Part shown: one piece after another, positions 36,850 through 43,805 of the stretch
Position numbering within the stretch: position 1 is the stretch's first letter
How the letters are laid out: every line of letters starts with the position of its first letter
DNA from: Chitinimonas sp. BJYL2
Lineage (GTDB): Bacteria; Pseudomonadota; Gammaproteobacteria; Burkholderiales; Chitinimonadaceae
Direction of reading: 5' to 3'
NCBI RefSeq assembly: GCF_027257935.1
Contig: NZ_JANZKW010000002.1
Coordinates: 186,001 to 250,000, forward strand
DNA length: 64,000 nucleotides
Notes under the pieces: generated by a model
The model's input: only the letters and a program-made list of their open reading frames with translations
Databases searched by the model: none
What the model was told of the DNA's origin: nothing
Program-made: the position numbers and the translations under genes

Positions 36850-36999
36850 ATGATGATGACAGACTCACAGAAAACAAGCCCTACGCTTATGGAATGGTTG
36901 CTACTCGAAGCCGGCATTGCCGGCCTGCTGCTCGTCTTCATCGTCTGGTGGACCTTGCCCAAGAAGGATCGCAAGCGTGACCGGGACGATCAACCCTAG
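36850..36999 (+). CDS. Small single-TM membrane protein
   Basis: A 49-residue product with one strong membrane helix (LLEAGIAGLLLVFIVWWTL) and a highly basic tail (PKKDRKRDRDDQP). Three consecutive ATGs at 36850-36858 make the exact start uncertain, and an ATG before the helix (MEWLLLE) is another option. It ends 12 bases before the sensor gene, whose ribosome site appears to overlap its stop, so it is probably the first gene of the sensor-MFS operon. The positive tail would face the cytoplasm. Function is unknown; a small accessory subunit is one possibility. Confidence 0.6.
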   Translation: MMMTDSQKTSPTLMEWLLLEAGIAGLLLVFIVWWTLPKKDRKRDRDDQP

Positions 37000-37011
37000 G
37001 TATTCATCTTC

Positions 37012-37755
37012 ATGGCTCACCCATTGCGCCAGCGTGCGCCCCTGTGGTTTCGCATCGGCGGCCTGCTTGCGCTAGTGATTGCCTTTGTGGTGGCCTTGCT
37101 CACCTTCCTGAACTACGCGAACTTCCGCAAAACCGTGCAGGAACTGCATCAGGCGCGCTATCTGGCGCTTGGCAAGGATTTGCGGCAGAGCGTGGAGGCG
37201 GGCTTGTCGCTGGGGCTGTTGCCCGACCAGAACGCCCGATTACCCGCGCTGTTTGCCGAAACACGCAAAAGCTGGCCAGCCGTGAGCTATGTCGGGGTGA
37301 TCGACCCGGCAGGCAAAACGCTGGCCGTGGCCGGTCAGGCGAGAGAGGGAGAACTCACCGCTTGGGCCGACCGTATCGATAACCACGCCGCGGATGCGAG
37401 TTGGTACTGGCAGGCGGGTAGCCAGTCTGCGGTGGGCTTGAGTCTCACCGACAACTATGGTGGCAAGGCGGGTGCGATCGTGATTGCTTACGATGATCGC
37501 GATATCACCGCTCTCGGTAACACCATGCTCTGGACACTGCTCTGGCGCGCGCTGGGCGTCATGCTCGCCGCTGCCGCGCTTGCCTGGCTGGGTGCCTGGT
37601 GGCTGACCCGGCAGCTCGCAGCCGAATTGGACGATGCCGAGGCCGTTCTGGCGGGCGCCAGCCTCCCGCCCGACACCCGCCAGCTGGTCGCGGAAACTCA
37701 GCATTTTGTGGCTGCCATTGATAATGCACAGGCACAGATAGGCGGTGCGCGATGA
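37012..37755 (+). CDS. Two-TM periplasmic sensor protein without an output domain
   Basis: A 247-residue protein. TM1 lies at about residues 13-33 (IGGLLALVIAFVVALLTFLN). A periplasmic Cache/PAS-like sensor spans about 34-160 (YVGVIDPAGKTLAVAG is the typical strand-turn-strand). TM2 is at about 168-195 (ALGVMLAAAALAWLGAWWL), then a short HAMP-like helix (LTRQLAAELDDAEAVLAG). No kinase, cyclase or methyl-accepting domain follows. Its stop overlaps the next gene as ATGA. It looks like a receptor subunit that could pair with the similar N-terminal part of its neighbour. Confidence 0.78.
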   Translation: MAHPLRQRAPLWFRIGGLLALVIAFVVALLTFLNYANFRKTVQELHQARYLALGKDLRQSVEAGLSLGLLPDQNARLPALFAETRKSWPAVSYVGVIDPAGKTLAVAGQAREGELTAWADRIDNHAADASWYWQAGSQSAVGLSLTDNYGGKAGAIVIAYDDRDITALGNTMLWTLLWRALGVMLAAAALAWLGAWWLTRQLAAELDDAEAVLAGASLPPDTRQLVAETQHFVAAIDNAQAQIGGAR

Positions 37756-39764
37756 CGACCCATCTGCTGCAAAGGCGTCTGGCCATATTGGCAACGGCGT
37801 TGCTGATTGCGGCAGCGCTGGCCGTTACCTTGTTATCGGTGCGGCCGTTTGCCGGGGCCATCGAGCCGGAAATGGCCAAGACCGTATCGGTGGTTGGCGA
37901 TAGCGTGCTGCGCCTTATCGAACGTGCAGATACCCTGGGCATGCCCTTGGATAAACTGACGGGCGTTGAGGCGCTGCTGGATGAGGTTCGCCGCGACAAC
38001 CCGGATTTGCGTTATCTGGCCGTGGTTGGCCAAGATGGCCAGGTGCTGTATGCCAGCGGCGGGATTCAGGACGACGCGCTCAAGGCCCACTGGCGTCACC
38101 AGATGGACGGCAGTGCCACCGTTGGCCAATGGCTGGATACGGCCTTGCCGATCAGCAGCCGTCAGGGCGTCATCGGCAGCTTGCATGTGGGTCAGGCGGC
38201 GGCAACCGTGGAAGCCCAGCTTCACGAGCTGATGTTTGATCTGGTCACCGTGCTGCTGGTGGCGGGGCTCACGGCACTGGAGCTGCTGCGTTTTGTGATG
38301 GCCGCCATGGTTGGCGCTCCCATCGCCGCGTTGAACCTGAGTTGGCAGGCCGCGCGCAAAGGTGACTTCTCCCATTATCTGCCCACGGATTACTTCGGCG
38401 GCATTGGCCGACTCAACCATGCCAGCAATGCCCTGATCGCCAAGCTTAATACCAGCGCCAGCCGCTTGCGCGCCTCGGCACAAGCGCAGTTTGCCGAGGC
38501 AAGCCGAGGTCTGCAGCTGCATGAAGACGGCGAGCGGCCCACCCTGTTCTCCGGGGCCGTTGATTTTGTACGCTGGCCCTTCTTCCTGCTGATTTTTTCC
38601 GACTCGCTGTCGCTGAGTTTCTTTCCGATGTTTGTGGAGGGCTTCTACTCGCCCGCCTACGGCCTCTCCAAACAGCTCGCGCTGGGTCTGCCGATCTCGC
38701 TGTTCATGTTTGCCTGGGCCATGGCCATGCCTTGGGCAGGCCTATGGTGTGACAGGCTGGGTTATCGACGTGCTTTTGCCATCGGGGCCGGGATCACCAC
38801 GGTGGGCCTGCTGCTGACGGCGGCCTCTCAGACACTGATAGATCTGGTTCTGTGGCGATCATTGACCGCCGTGGGTTACGGCCTGGTATTCGTGACCGCG
38901 CAGACGTATATCTCCAACCACACGCCGGCCGAGAAGCGGACCAAGGGCATGGCGATGTTTCTCGCCACATTCTTCGCCGGTTCGCTATCTGGCGCTGCCA
39001 TCGGCGGGATCCTTGCCGAGCGTGTCGGATTCCGGCCGACGTTCATGTTGTCGGCGCTGCTGAGTCTGGCAGCAGCCATCTTCGTCATGCGTTTTCTGGC
39101 GCGCAAACGCCTCAGTGGCACGGTGCGCAAGTCCCTGCGCTGGCGTGATATCCGCCTCTTGCTCAAGCACAAACCCTTTGTGGTGATCACCGTCCTGGCA
39201 GCGATTCCTTCGAAGATCGCGCTGACCGGATTCCTGTACTACACCGCGCCGCTATACCTCAAGGCCTTGGGTAACAGTCAGTCTGCCGTGGGCCGGGTGA
39301 TGATGGCCTATGGCCTGGCCATCATTGCCTTCTCGCCGCTAGTCGCACAAATGGCCGACAGACTCGGCAAGCATCGCTGGTTTGTCAGTCTGGGGGGCTT
39401 TGCAGCATCGGGTGCGATGTTTGTGATTTACCTGGACGCCGGCACCATGGGTGTCTCGGTCGCCATCCTGTTGCTGGGTTTGGCCCATGCGATCGGCGTA
39501 TCGCCGCAGCTCGCATTAGTGACCGACTATTGCCAGGATGCCGTGGCCGAGGTGGGGCAAGCCACGGCCACAGGTATCTTCCGGCTGATTGAACGACTGG
39601 GCAATGTACTGGGGCCCTTGATTGCGGCGGTATTGATCGGGGCCTTTGGTTTCAAGGGGGCCTTCTATGGCATGGGCGTGCTGATCCTGATCGCCGCCAC
39701 CTTGTTCACGCTGGTGATCTGGCGTATCGGCAGCCAGCCAGACATCGCCAAGGAGGCAACATGA
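37752..39764 (+). CDS. Periplasmic sensor fused to an MFS transporter
   Basis: A 670-residue protein. TM1 lies at about 10-33, then a periplasmic sensor (YLAVVGQDGQVLYASGG), TM2 near 165-190 (LVTVLLVAGLTALELLRF) and a HAMP-like linker to about 260. Twelve-helix MFS transporter sequence fills residues about 270-660 (MPWAGLWCDRLGYRRAFAIG is the MFS A-like loop; AEKRTKGMAMFLATFFAG; KHKPFVVITVLAAIPSKIAL). A sensor plus HAMP placed in front of a transporter is unusual, and may gate transport by ligand binding. It overlaps both neighbours by four bases. The substrate is unknown. Confidence 0.85.
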   Translation: MTTHLLQRRLAILATALLIAAALAVTLLSVRPFAGAIEPEMAKTVSVVGDSVLRLIERADTLGMPLDKLTGVEALLDEVRRDNPDLRYLAVVGQDGQVLYASGGIQDDALKAHWRHQMDGSATVGQWLDTALPISSRQGVIGSLHVGQAAATVEAQLHELMFDLVTVLLVAGLTALELLRFVMAAMVGAPIAALNLSWQAARKGDFSHYLPTDYFGGIGRLNHASNALIAKLNTSASRLRASAQAQFAEASRGLQLHEDGERPTLFSGAVDFVRWPFFLLIFSDSLSLSFFPMFVEGFYSPAYGLSKQLALGLPISLFMFAWAMAMPWAGLWCDRLGYRRAFAIGAGITTVGLLLTAASQTLIDLVLWRSLTAVGYGLVFVTAQTYISNHTPAEKRTKGMAMFLATFFAGSLSGAAIGGILAERVGFRPTFMLSALLSLAAAIFVMRFLARKRLSGTVRKSLRWRDIRLLLKHKPFVVITVLAAIPSKIALTGFLYYTAPLYLKALGNSQSAVGRVMMAYGLAIIAFSPLVAQMADRLGKHRWFVSLGGFAASGAMFVIYLDAGTMGVSVAILLLGLAHAIGVSPQLALVTDYCQDAVAEVGQATATGIFRLIERLGNVLGPLIAAVLIGAFGFKGAFYGMGVLILIAATLFTLVIWRIGSQPDIAKEAT

Positions 39765-40756
39765 ACCGCCGCAATTGCCTGCATGCCGGTGTGGCGCTGG
39801 GTCTCGCGCCATGGCTGAATGCGGCAACCACGCCGACACGGCGCGTGATGCTGCTGCTTTACCGCGGCGTCACGCCCGCGGAGCGTGGCTTCATGGACTA
39901 CTTGAAACGGCAGATGCCGGTCGAATTCATCGTGCGAGATGCCGCCGGAGACAAGGCAAAACTCGCCGACCTGGTCGCTGAAGCGCGTACCCTGCGCCCC
40001 GATCTGATTTACGCATTCGGCACTACCGTCACGATTGCCACGGTTGGTACCTATACGGAGCGCGATCCGGCAAGGCATATCAGCGATATTCCCGTCGTGT
40101 TCAATATCGTGGCGGACCCCGTCGGTGCGGGTCTGGCGCCGGATACGAAATCCAGCCTGCGCAACCTCACCGGAGTGAGCCATCTGGCACCCCCAACCGT
40201 GCAATGGCAGGCCATGCGTCGCTACGGTAGGGTGAGCCGGCTCGGGCTGATCTACAGCCCCAATGAAAAGAATGCCGTGCTTGCCGCAGCGCGTCTGGCC
40301 CAGGCGGCCAAGGCGGACGGGGTATCGGTCCATGCCGAGGCCATCGAGACCGATACCGCGGGCAAACCGGACGAAGCCGGACTGAGCGCTACGCTGGCGC
40401 GTGTGCTCAAGCAAGCTCCCGACTGGTTGTACCTGCCCTCCGACTCCTTCCTGATCGCTCACGCCGCCGAAGTCGTCAGCCGGGCGACCGAAGCCGGTGT
40501 GGCCACCTTTGCCGCCACCGAGGAGCCCGTGCGCCAGGGCGGTGCCCTGGCCGGGCTCGTCAGCCCCTACTATGCCGCAGGCCAGTTCGCCGGTCTCAAG
40601 GCCGCGCAGATCCTCCAAGGCACAAAAACAGCGGCCGATCTGCCGCTGGATACCCTTGCCCGTTTTACCTATTTGATGAACATGACAACCGCGCGGCAGC
40701 TCGGGCGCTTCCCCCCTATCGGCATGCTGCGCTATGCCGAGGTCGTGGGTGCATGA
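39761..40756 (+). CDS. PF04392-type periplasmic substrate-binding protein
   Basis: A 331-residue secreted protein. The N-terminus MNRRNCLHAGVALGLAPWLN has a twin-arginine look, so Tat export is possible. The body matches ABC_sub_bind: PDLIYAFGTTVTIATVGTY, IPVVFNIVADPVGAGL, LTGVSHLAPPTVQWQAM, RLGLIYSPNEKNAVLAA, SDSFLIAHAAEVV and GLVSPYYAAGQFAGLKAAQI. Relatives bind tryptophan or other small molecules for ABC importers, but no ABC permease or ATPase gene adjoins it. Here it more likely presents a ligand to the two sensors or the MFS protein upstream. Confidence 0.87.
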   Translation: MNRRNCLHAGVALGLAPWLNAATTPTRRVMLLLYRGVTPAERGFMDYLKRQMPVEFIVRDAAGDKAKLADLVAEARTLRPDLIYAFGTTVTIATVGTYTERDPARHISDIPVVFNIVADPVGAGLAPDTKSSLRNLTGVSHLAPPTVQWQAMRRYGRVSRLGLIYSPNEKNAVLAAARLAQAAKADGVSVHAEAIETDTAGKPDEAGLSATLARVLKQAPDWLYLPSDSFLIAHAAEVVSRATEAGVATFAATEEPVRQGGALAGLVSPYYAAGQFAGLKAAQILQGTKTAADLPLDTLARFTYLMNMTTARQLGRFPPIGMLRYAEVVGA

Positions 40757-40785
40757 GCCCGATCATGCTTGAAGAGCACACTTGA

Positions 40786-40818
40786 AAGAAAACGCCCCGG
40801 AATACGGGGCGTTTTCTT
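40786..40818. terminator. Strong bidirectional rho-independent terminator
   Basis: AAGAAAACGCCCCG (40786-40799) and CGGGGCGTTTTCTT (40805-40818) form a perfect 14-base stem with a 5-base loop (GAATA). A T-run or A-run lies within the stem ends, so it works on both strands. It stops the sensor-MFS operon from the left and the cyclic-nucleotide-binding genes from the right. Confidence 0.92.
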
Positions 40819-40845
40819 GGGTAGTGCGGGCGTGAGGGCGTAAGG

Positions 40846-41298
40846 TCAGCGCATGTGCTTGCGCAGAAATTCGTTCTGCTCAGAGAGATCACGCGCCAGC
40901 TGCACCGCAATCATGAACTGTAATTGGTGACAGATCGGCGGGGCGGAATCGAACAGTGTCTTGAAGGCATCCTGCGTCAGCGCAGCGATCTTGACCTTGC
41001 CATGGGCTACGCAGGTGGCCGCGGCGGGCATGTCATCCACCAGTGAAAGTAATCCGAAGATTTCACCCTCACGCAGGTCGCGTACATCGTATTCGGTCTG
41101 ATTAGGCTGATCGCGGCGAATAACTCCGACCGAGCCTTCCAGAATAATGAACATGGCACCGCCTATCCCGCCCTGATGAATGAAGACAAAGCCATCGGGA
41201 CAGTCCTCGATCTGCAAGGCGCTGATCAAGGCATTGGTGTGCGAATCGGTATATGACTCAAAAGCGGGCAGGTTGCGCAGGAATGTCTTGATATCCAT
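40846..41298 (-). CDS. Cyclic-nucleotide-binding-fold protein 1
   Basis: The ATG at 41296-41298 (MDIKTFLRNLPAFESYTD) is chosen; GGGAG precedes it and one base separates it from the upstream stop. The 150-residue product is a single cNMP-binding beta-roll (FVFIHQGGIGGAMFIILEGS, DLREGEIFGLLSLV) with C-terminal helices and no DNA-binding or enzyme domain. In the phosphate-binding cassette the usual Gly-Glu and Arg are absent (FGLLSLVDDMPAAATCVA), so ordinary cAMP or cGMP binding is doubtful. It may respond to the product of the divergent cyclase or to another ligand. Confidence 0.85.
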   Translation of the reverse strand: MDIKTFLRNLPAFESYTDSHTNALISALQIEDCPDGFVFIHQGGIGGAMFIILEGSVGVIRRDQPNQTEYDVRDLREGEIFGLLSLVDDMPAAATCVAHGKVKIAALTQDAFKTLFDSAPPICHQLQFMIAVQLARDLSEQNEFLRKHMR

Positions 41299-41299
41299 C

Positions 41300-41752
41300 T
41301 CACGCTCCCGACATGCGACCAATGGCCGCGGCAGATACCCGCAAGCGCGAAGCCAGCAGTTCGATCAGGTTGGAGAGCAAGGCATTGGCGATGTGGTCGT
41401 TATCGCGAATCAGGTTATCGAAATCCTGGTAATGCAATTTCAGCGCCTTGCAGGGTGTCAAGGTCGTCACTGTGGCGCTCCCGAGCATGCTGCCTGACAA
41501 CACGGATACCTCACCCAACCACTGCCCCGGCGACGCCGTGCCCAGCGAAATGCTGCGGGTGTCTTCCTCAAGCGTGACGGCCAGCTTGCCCTCGATGATC
41601 AGATAGAGCGACTCGACCGGCATGCGATCGCGGAACAACTTGCGATCTGCTGCTAATTCAACCGGCTTGCACGCGGCCAGCAGGGAATCCACATGCTGTG
41701 GTCCCAACTGCGCGGCCAGCGCCGGAAAGGCGCGTTGGAAAGCTTCTCGCAT
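41300..41752 (-). CDS. Cyclic-nucleotide-binding-fold protein 2
   Basis: The ATG at 41750-41752 (MREAFQRAFPALAAQLGP) starts the conserved part; the open frame continues upstream into non-coding-looking DNA. The product is 150 residues, the same length as its tandem neighbour, and has the same stand-alone beta-roll plus C-terminal helix plan (LFRDRMPVESLYLIIEGKLA, PGQWLGEVSVLSGS). Gly-Glu is present in the phosphate cassette but the Arg is not (MLGSATV). The pair may have arisen by duplication and diverged, and may form heterodimers. Confidence 0.82.
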   Translation of the reverse strand: MREAFQRAFPALAAQLGPQHVDSLLAACKPVELAADRKLFRDRMPVESLYLIIEGKLAVTLEEDTRSISLGTASPGQWLGEVSVLSGSMLGSATVTTLTPCKALKLHYQDFDNLIRDNDHIANALLSNLIELLASRLRVSAAAIGRMSGA

Positions 41753-41804
41753 GGACTGCCCCGAACGTAAGGGATGAGTTAAAGCCGCCTGCGACGGCCG
41801 ATGG

Positions 41805-41913
41805 GTGACAAAGATTGGTGAAGATATAGCCCTCAGGACGCCGCAATACCAGCAAGGTGGTACTTTTTGGGCTAAACCATCAGGTGGATCGCGACACTTG
41901 TCACGACTGTCAC
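41805..41913. promoter_or_regulatory. Repeated TGTCAC motifs upstream of the cyclase gene
   Basis: GTGACA (41805-41810) and two direct TGTCAC copies (41899-41904 and 41908-41913, three bases apart) lie in the 169-base gap between the divergent binding-protein and cyclase genes. They could be operator half-sites for a regulator of both transcripts. The spacing does not match a classical CRP site. Confidence 0.25.
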
Positions 41914-41921
41914 CCAGAAGA

Positions 41922-43751
41922 ATGATGAAAACCCTGACCCGTTTCCTGCACCCGACGACATGGCCGATCGCGTTCAAGCTCGCTGTACTGCTGTTATTGA
42001 GCAGCACACTGCCGATGCTGGCGTCCACTTCCTATACCCTGCGTGGCAGCCTGGAGAGCATGGAAACCGCCGAGCTGAAGAATCTTCAGCAACTGGCCGC
42101 CAGTCTGGCCGCGCGGTTGGATCAATACATACTCGATAGCCAGCACTTTCTGGTTTACATGGCCAGCAATGCGGCGGTCACCCGTCTGGTGGCCGACCCT
42201 TCACCAGCCAACCGCACCGCGGTAGAGGTGGAGCTCGGCAAGATTGTCGCCGCCAACAACAATATCGAGCTGATGCATGTGCTGGATGCTGATGGCGTCG
42301 TCATCGCGGCGAGCCGCGCGCAGTTCTTCGGCCTAGATTTCCGGTTTAGGGATTATTACACCCAGGTCATCAAAGGCGGCCTCTACATCTCGGACATCGA
42401 GGTCGGTGTCGTCACCCGCATGCCCGGCGTGTTCTTCTCGGCACCCATTTACCGGCCAGATGGTGCAATCGGCGGCGTAGCCGTGATGAAAATCCGCGGC
42501 GAGACCGTGACCGGCATACTCGATGCCGTTCGTTCCAGCAGCAATCGCTACGCGTTTCTCGTCAATCGGGATGGTGTGCTGGTTCACCACCCGGACGCCA
42601 AGTTGCTGTACCGCAGCCTTGACAAGCTCCCCGAGGAAGTCGAGCACCGTATCCTGCGTGAACGCCAATTCATGCTGGAGCGCATCGAAAGTCTGAACCT
42701 GCGTGATCTGAACGCTGCGCTTACCCAGGCTCGTCAGCCAGGCAACATCGTTTACCGGTCACCGATTACCGATCAACTCGAAATTGCCGGCTACGCCCCG
42801 GCCCGCCACCGCTGGATTGTGGGGGTGAATGAGCCCAAGGAAGTGTTCACCGCGCCATTGCGGGATCTCTCACGCCATGTGGGTTACGGTGTGCTCGGCA
42901 TGGTGGCACTCAGCGTGTTGGCGGCTGCCGTCCTCTCGCGCCTGCTGCTGCGTCCTGTTCGCAGTCTGGCCGGGGCAGCCATGGCCATGCGTGCCGGGGA
43001 TTACCCGAACGCGACTGCCACCGCCTACTGGCAAGACGAGATGGGTGCCTTGGCCAACACCTTCAACGATATGGTCAAGAGCGTGCAGGAGCGTGAGCGA
43101 GAGCGCGATATCTTTGGTCGTGTGGTCTCGCCGGAAGTCCGGGAAAAACTGCTATCGGGCGAAGTGAAACTGGGTGGGGAGAGCCTCAAGGTAACCGTGT
43201 TGTTCTCGGATATTCGGGATTTCTCGACGCTCTCAGAACAAATGACACCGGAGCAGGTGGTGGCCTTCCTCAACGAATACCTCTCGGAGATGGCAGAGGC
43301 AGTCAAACCTTGGGGTGGCTACATCAACAACTTCATTGGCGATGCCATTGTGGTGATCTTTGGCGCCCCGATTGCTGCGCCAGGCAGAGAATGGGCGGCT
43401 GTCGCCGCAGCCTTCGACATGCGTGACCGACTGAGCAAACTGAATGATCGCCGTGAGCAGCGCGGCGAAATCCGGCTAGAAAGCGGTATCGGCATCAGCA
43501 CGGGTGAGGTGATCGCCGGGCAGGTTGGATCGATGGACCGGTTCCTCTATACGGTGATCGGCGACGCGGTCAATGTCGCCGCGCGACTGGAGGCACTCAC
43601 CAAGAACGTAGAGCGCGACATCCTGATCAATCCGAATACCTTTGAGGGCATACGGAGCCGGCCCGAAGTGCGTGTCGAAGGCATGGGCAAACACCAGCTC
43701 AAAGGGCGGCGTGAAGAAATGGATGTTTACGCAGTGTCGCGCGCGAGTTGA
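41922..43751 (+). CDS. Membrane class III nucleotidyl cyclase (Cache-HAMP-cyclase)
   Basis: About 609 residues from the ATG pair at 41922/41925 (MMKTLTRFLHPTTW). TM1 lies at about 15-37, then a large periplasmic Cache sensor. TM2 lies near 318-345 (YGVLGMVALSVLAAAVLSRL), followed by HAMP (LLRPVRSLAGAAMAMRAGDY) and a class III cyclase from about residue 420. The metal-binding residues are present (VLFSDIRDFSTL and FIGDAIVV), as are the transition-state Asn and Arg (GDAVNVAARLE). The purine-selecting Lys usual before FIGD is Asn (GGYINNFIGD), with Thr at the partner position (YTVIGD), so the product nucleotide is uncertain. It is divergent from the two binding-fold genes. Confidence 0.92.
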   Translation: MMKTLTRFLHPTTWPIAFKLAVLLLLSSTLPMLASTSYTLRGSLESMETAELKNLQQLAASLAARLDQYILDSQHFLVYMASNAAVTRLVADPSPANRTAVEVELGKIVAANNNIELMHVLDADGVVIAASRAQFFGLDFRFRDYYTQVIKGGLYISDIEVGVVTRMPGVFFSAPIYRPDGAIGGVAVMKIRGETVTGILDAVRSSSNRYAFLVNRDGVLVHHPDAKLLYRSLDKLPEEVEHRILRERQFMLERIESLNLRDLNAALTQARQPGNIVYRSPITDQLEIAGYAPARHRWIVGVNEPKEVFTAPLRDLSRHVGYGVLGMVALSVLAAAVLSRLLLRPVRSLAGAAMAMRAGDYPNATATAYWQDEMGALANTFNDMVKSVQERERERDIFGRVVSPEVREKLLSGEVKLGGESLKVTVLFSDIRDFSTLSEQMTPEQVVAFLNEYLSEMAEAVKPWGGYINNFIGDAIVVIFGAPIAAPGREWAAVAAAFDMRDRLSKLNDRREQRGEIRLESGIGISTGEVIAGQVGSMDRFLYTVIGDAVNVAARLEALTKNVERDILINPNTFEGIRSRPEVRVEGMGKHQLKGRREEMDVYAVSRAS

Positions 43752-43805
43752 AAACGACCATGAGCGACTTTATGCCAGAGCAGGCTGCCAGCTTGCTCAC
43801 TTATC

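Noticed and set aside
40741-40845. Short open frames after the binding-protein gene
   Set aside because: The segment is occupied by a strong terminator and has no ribosome site or coding character.
41890-41921. CRP binding site before the cyclase gene
   Set aside because: The TGTCAC copies are direct repeats 3 bases apart, not the inverted TGTGA-N6-TCACA arrangement.
41753-42028. N-terminal extension of cyclic-nucleotide-binding protein 2
   Set aside because: The extension overlaps the divergent cyclase start and reads through promoter-like DNA; the fold begins at the ATG at 41752.
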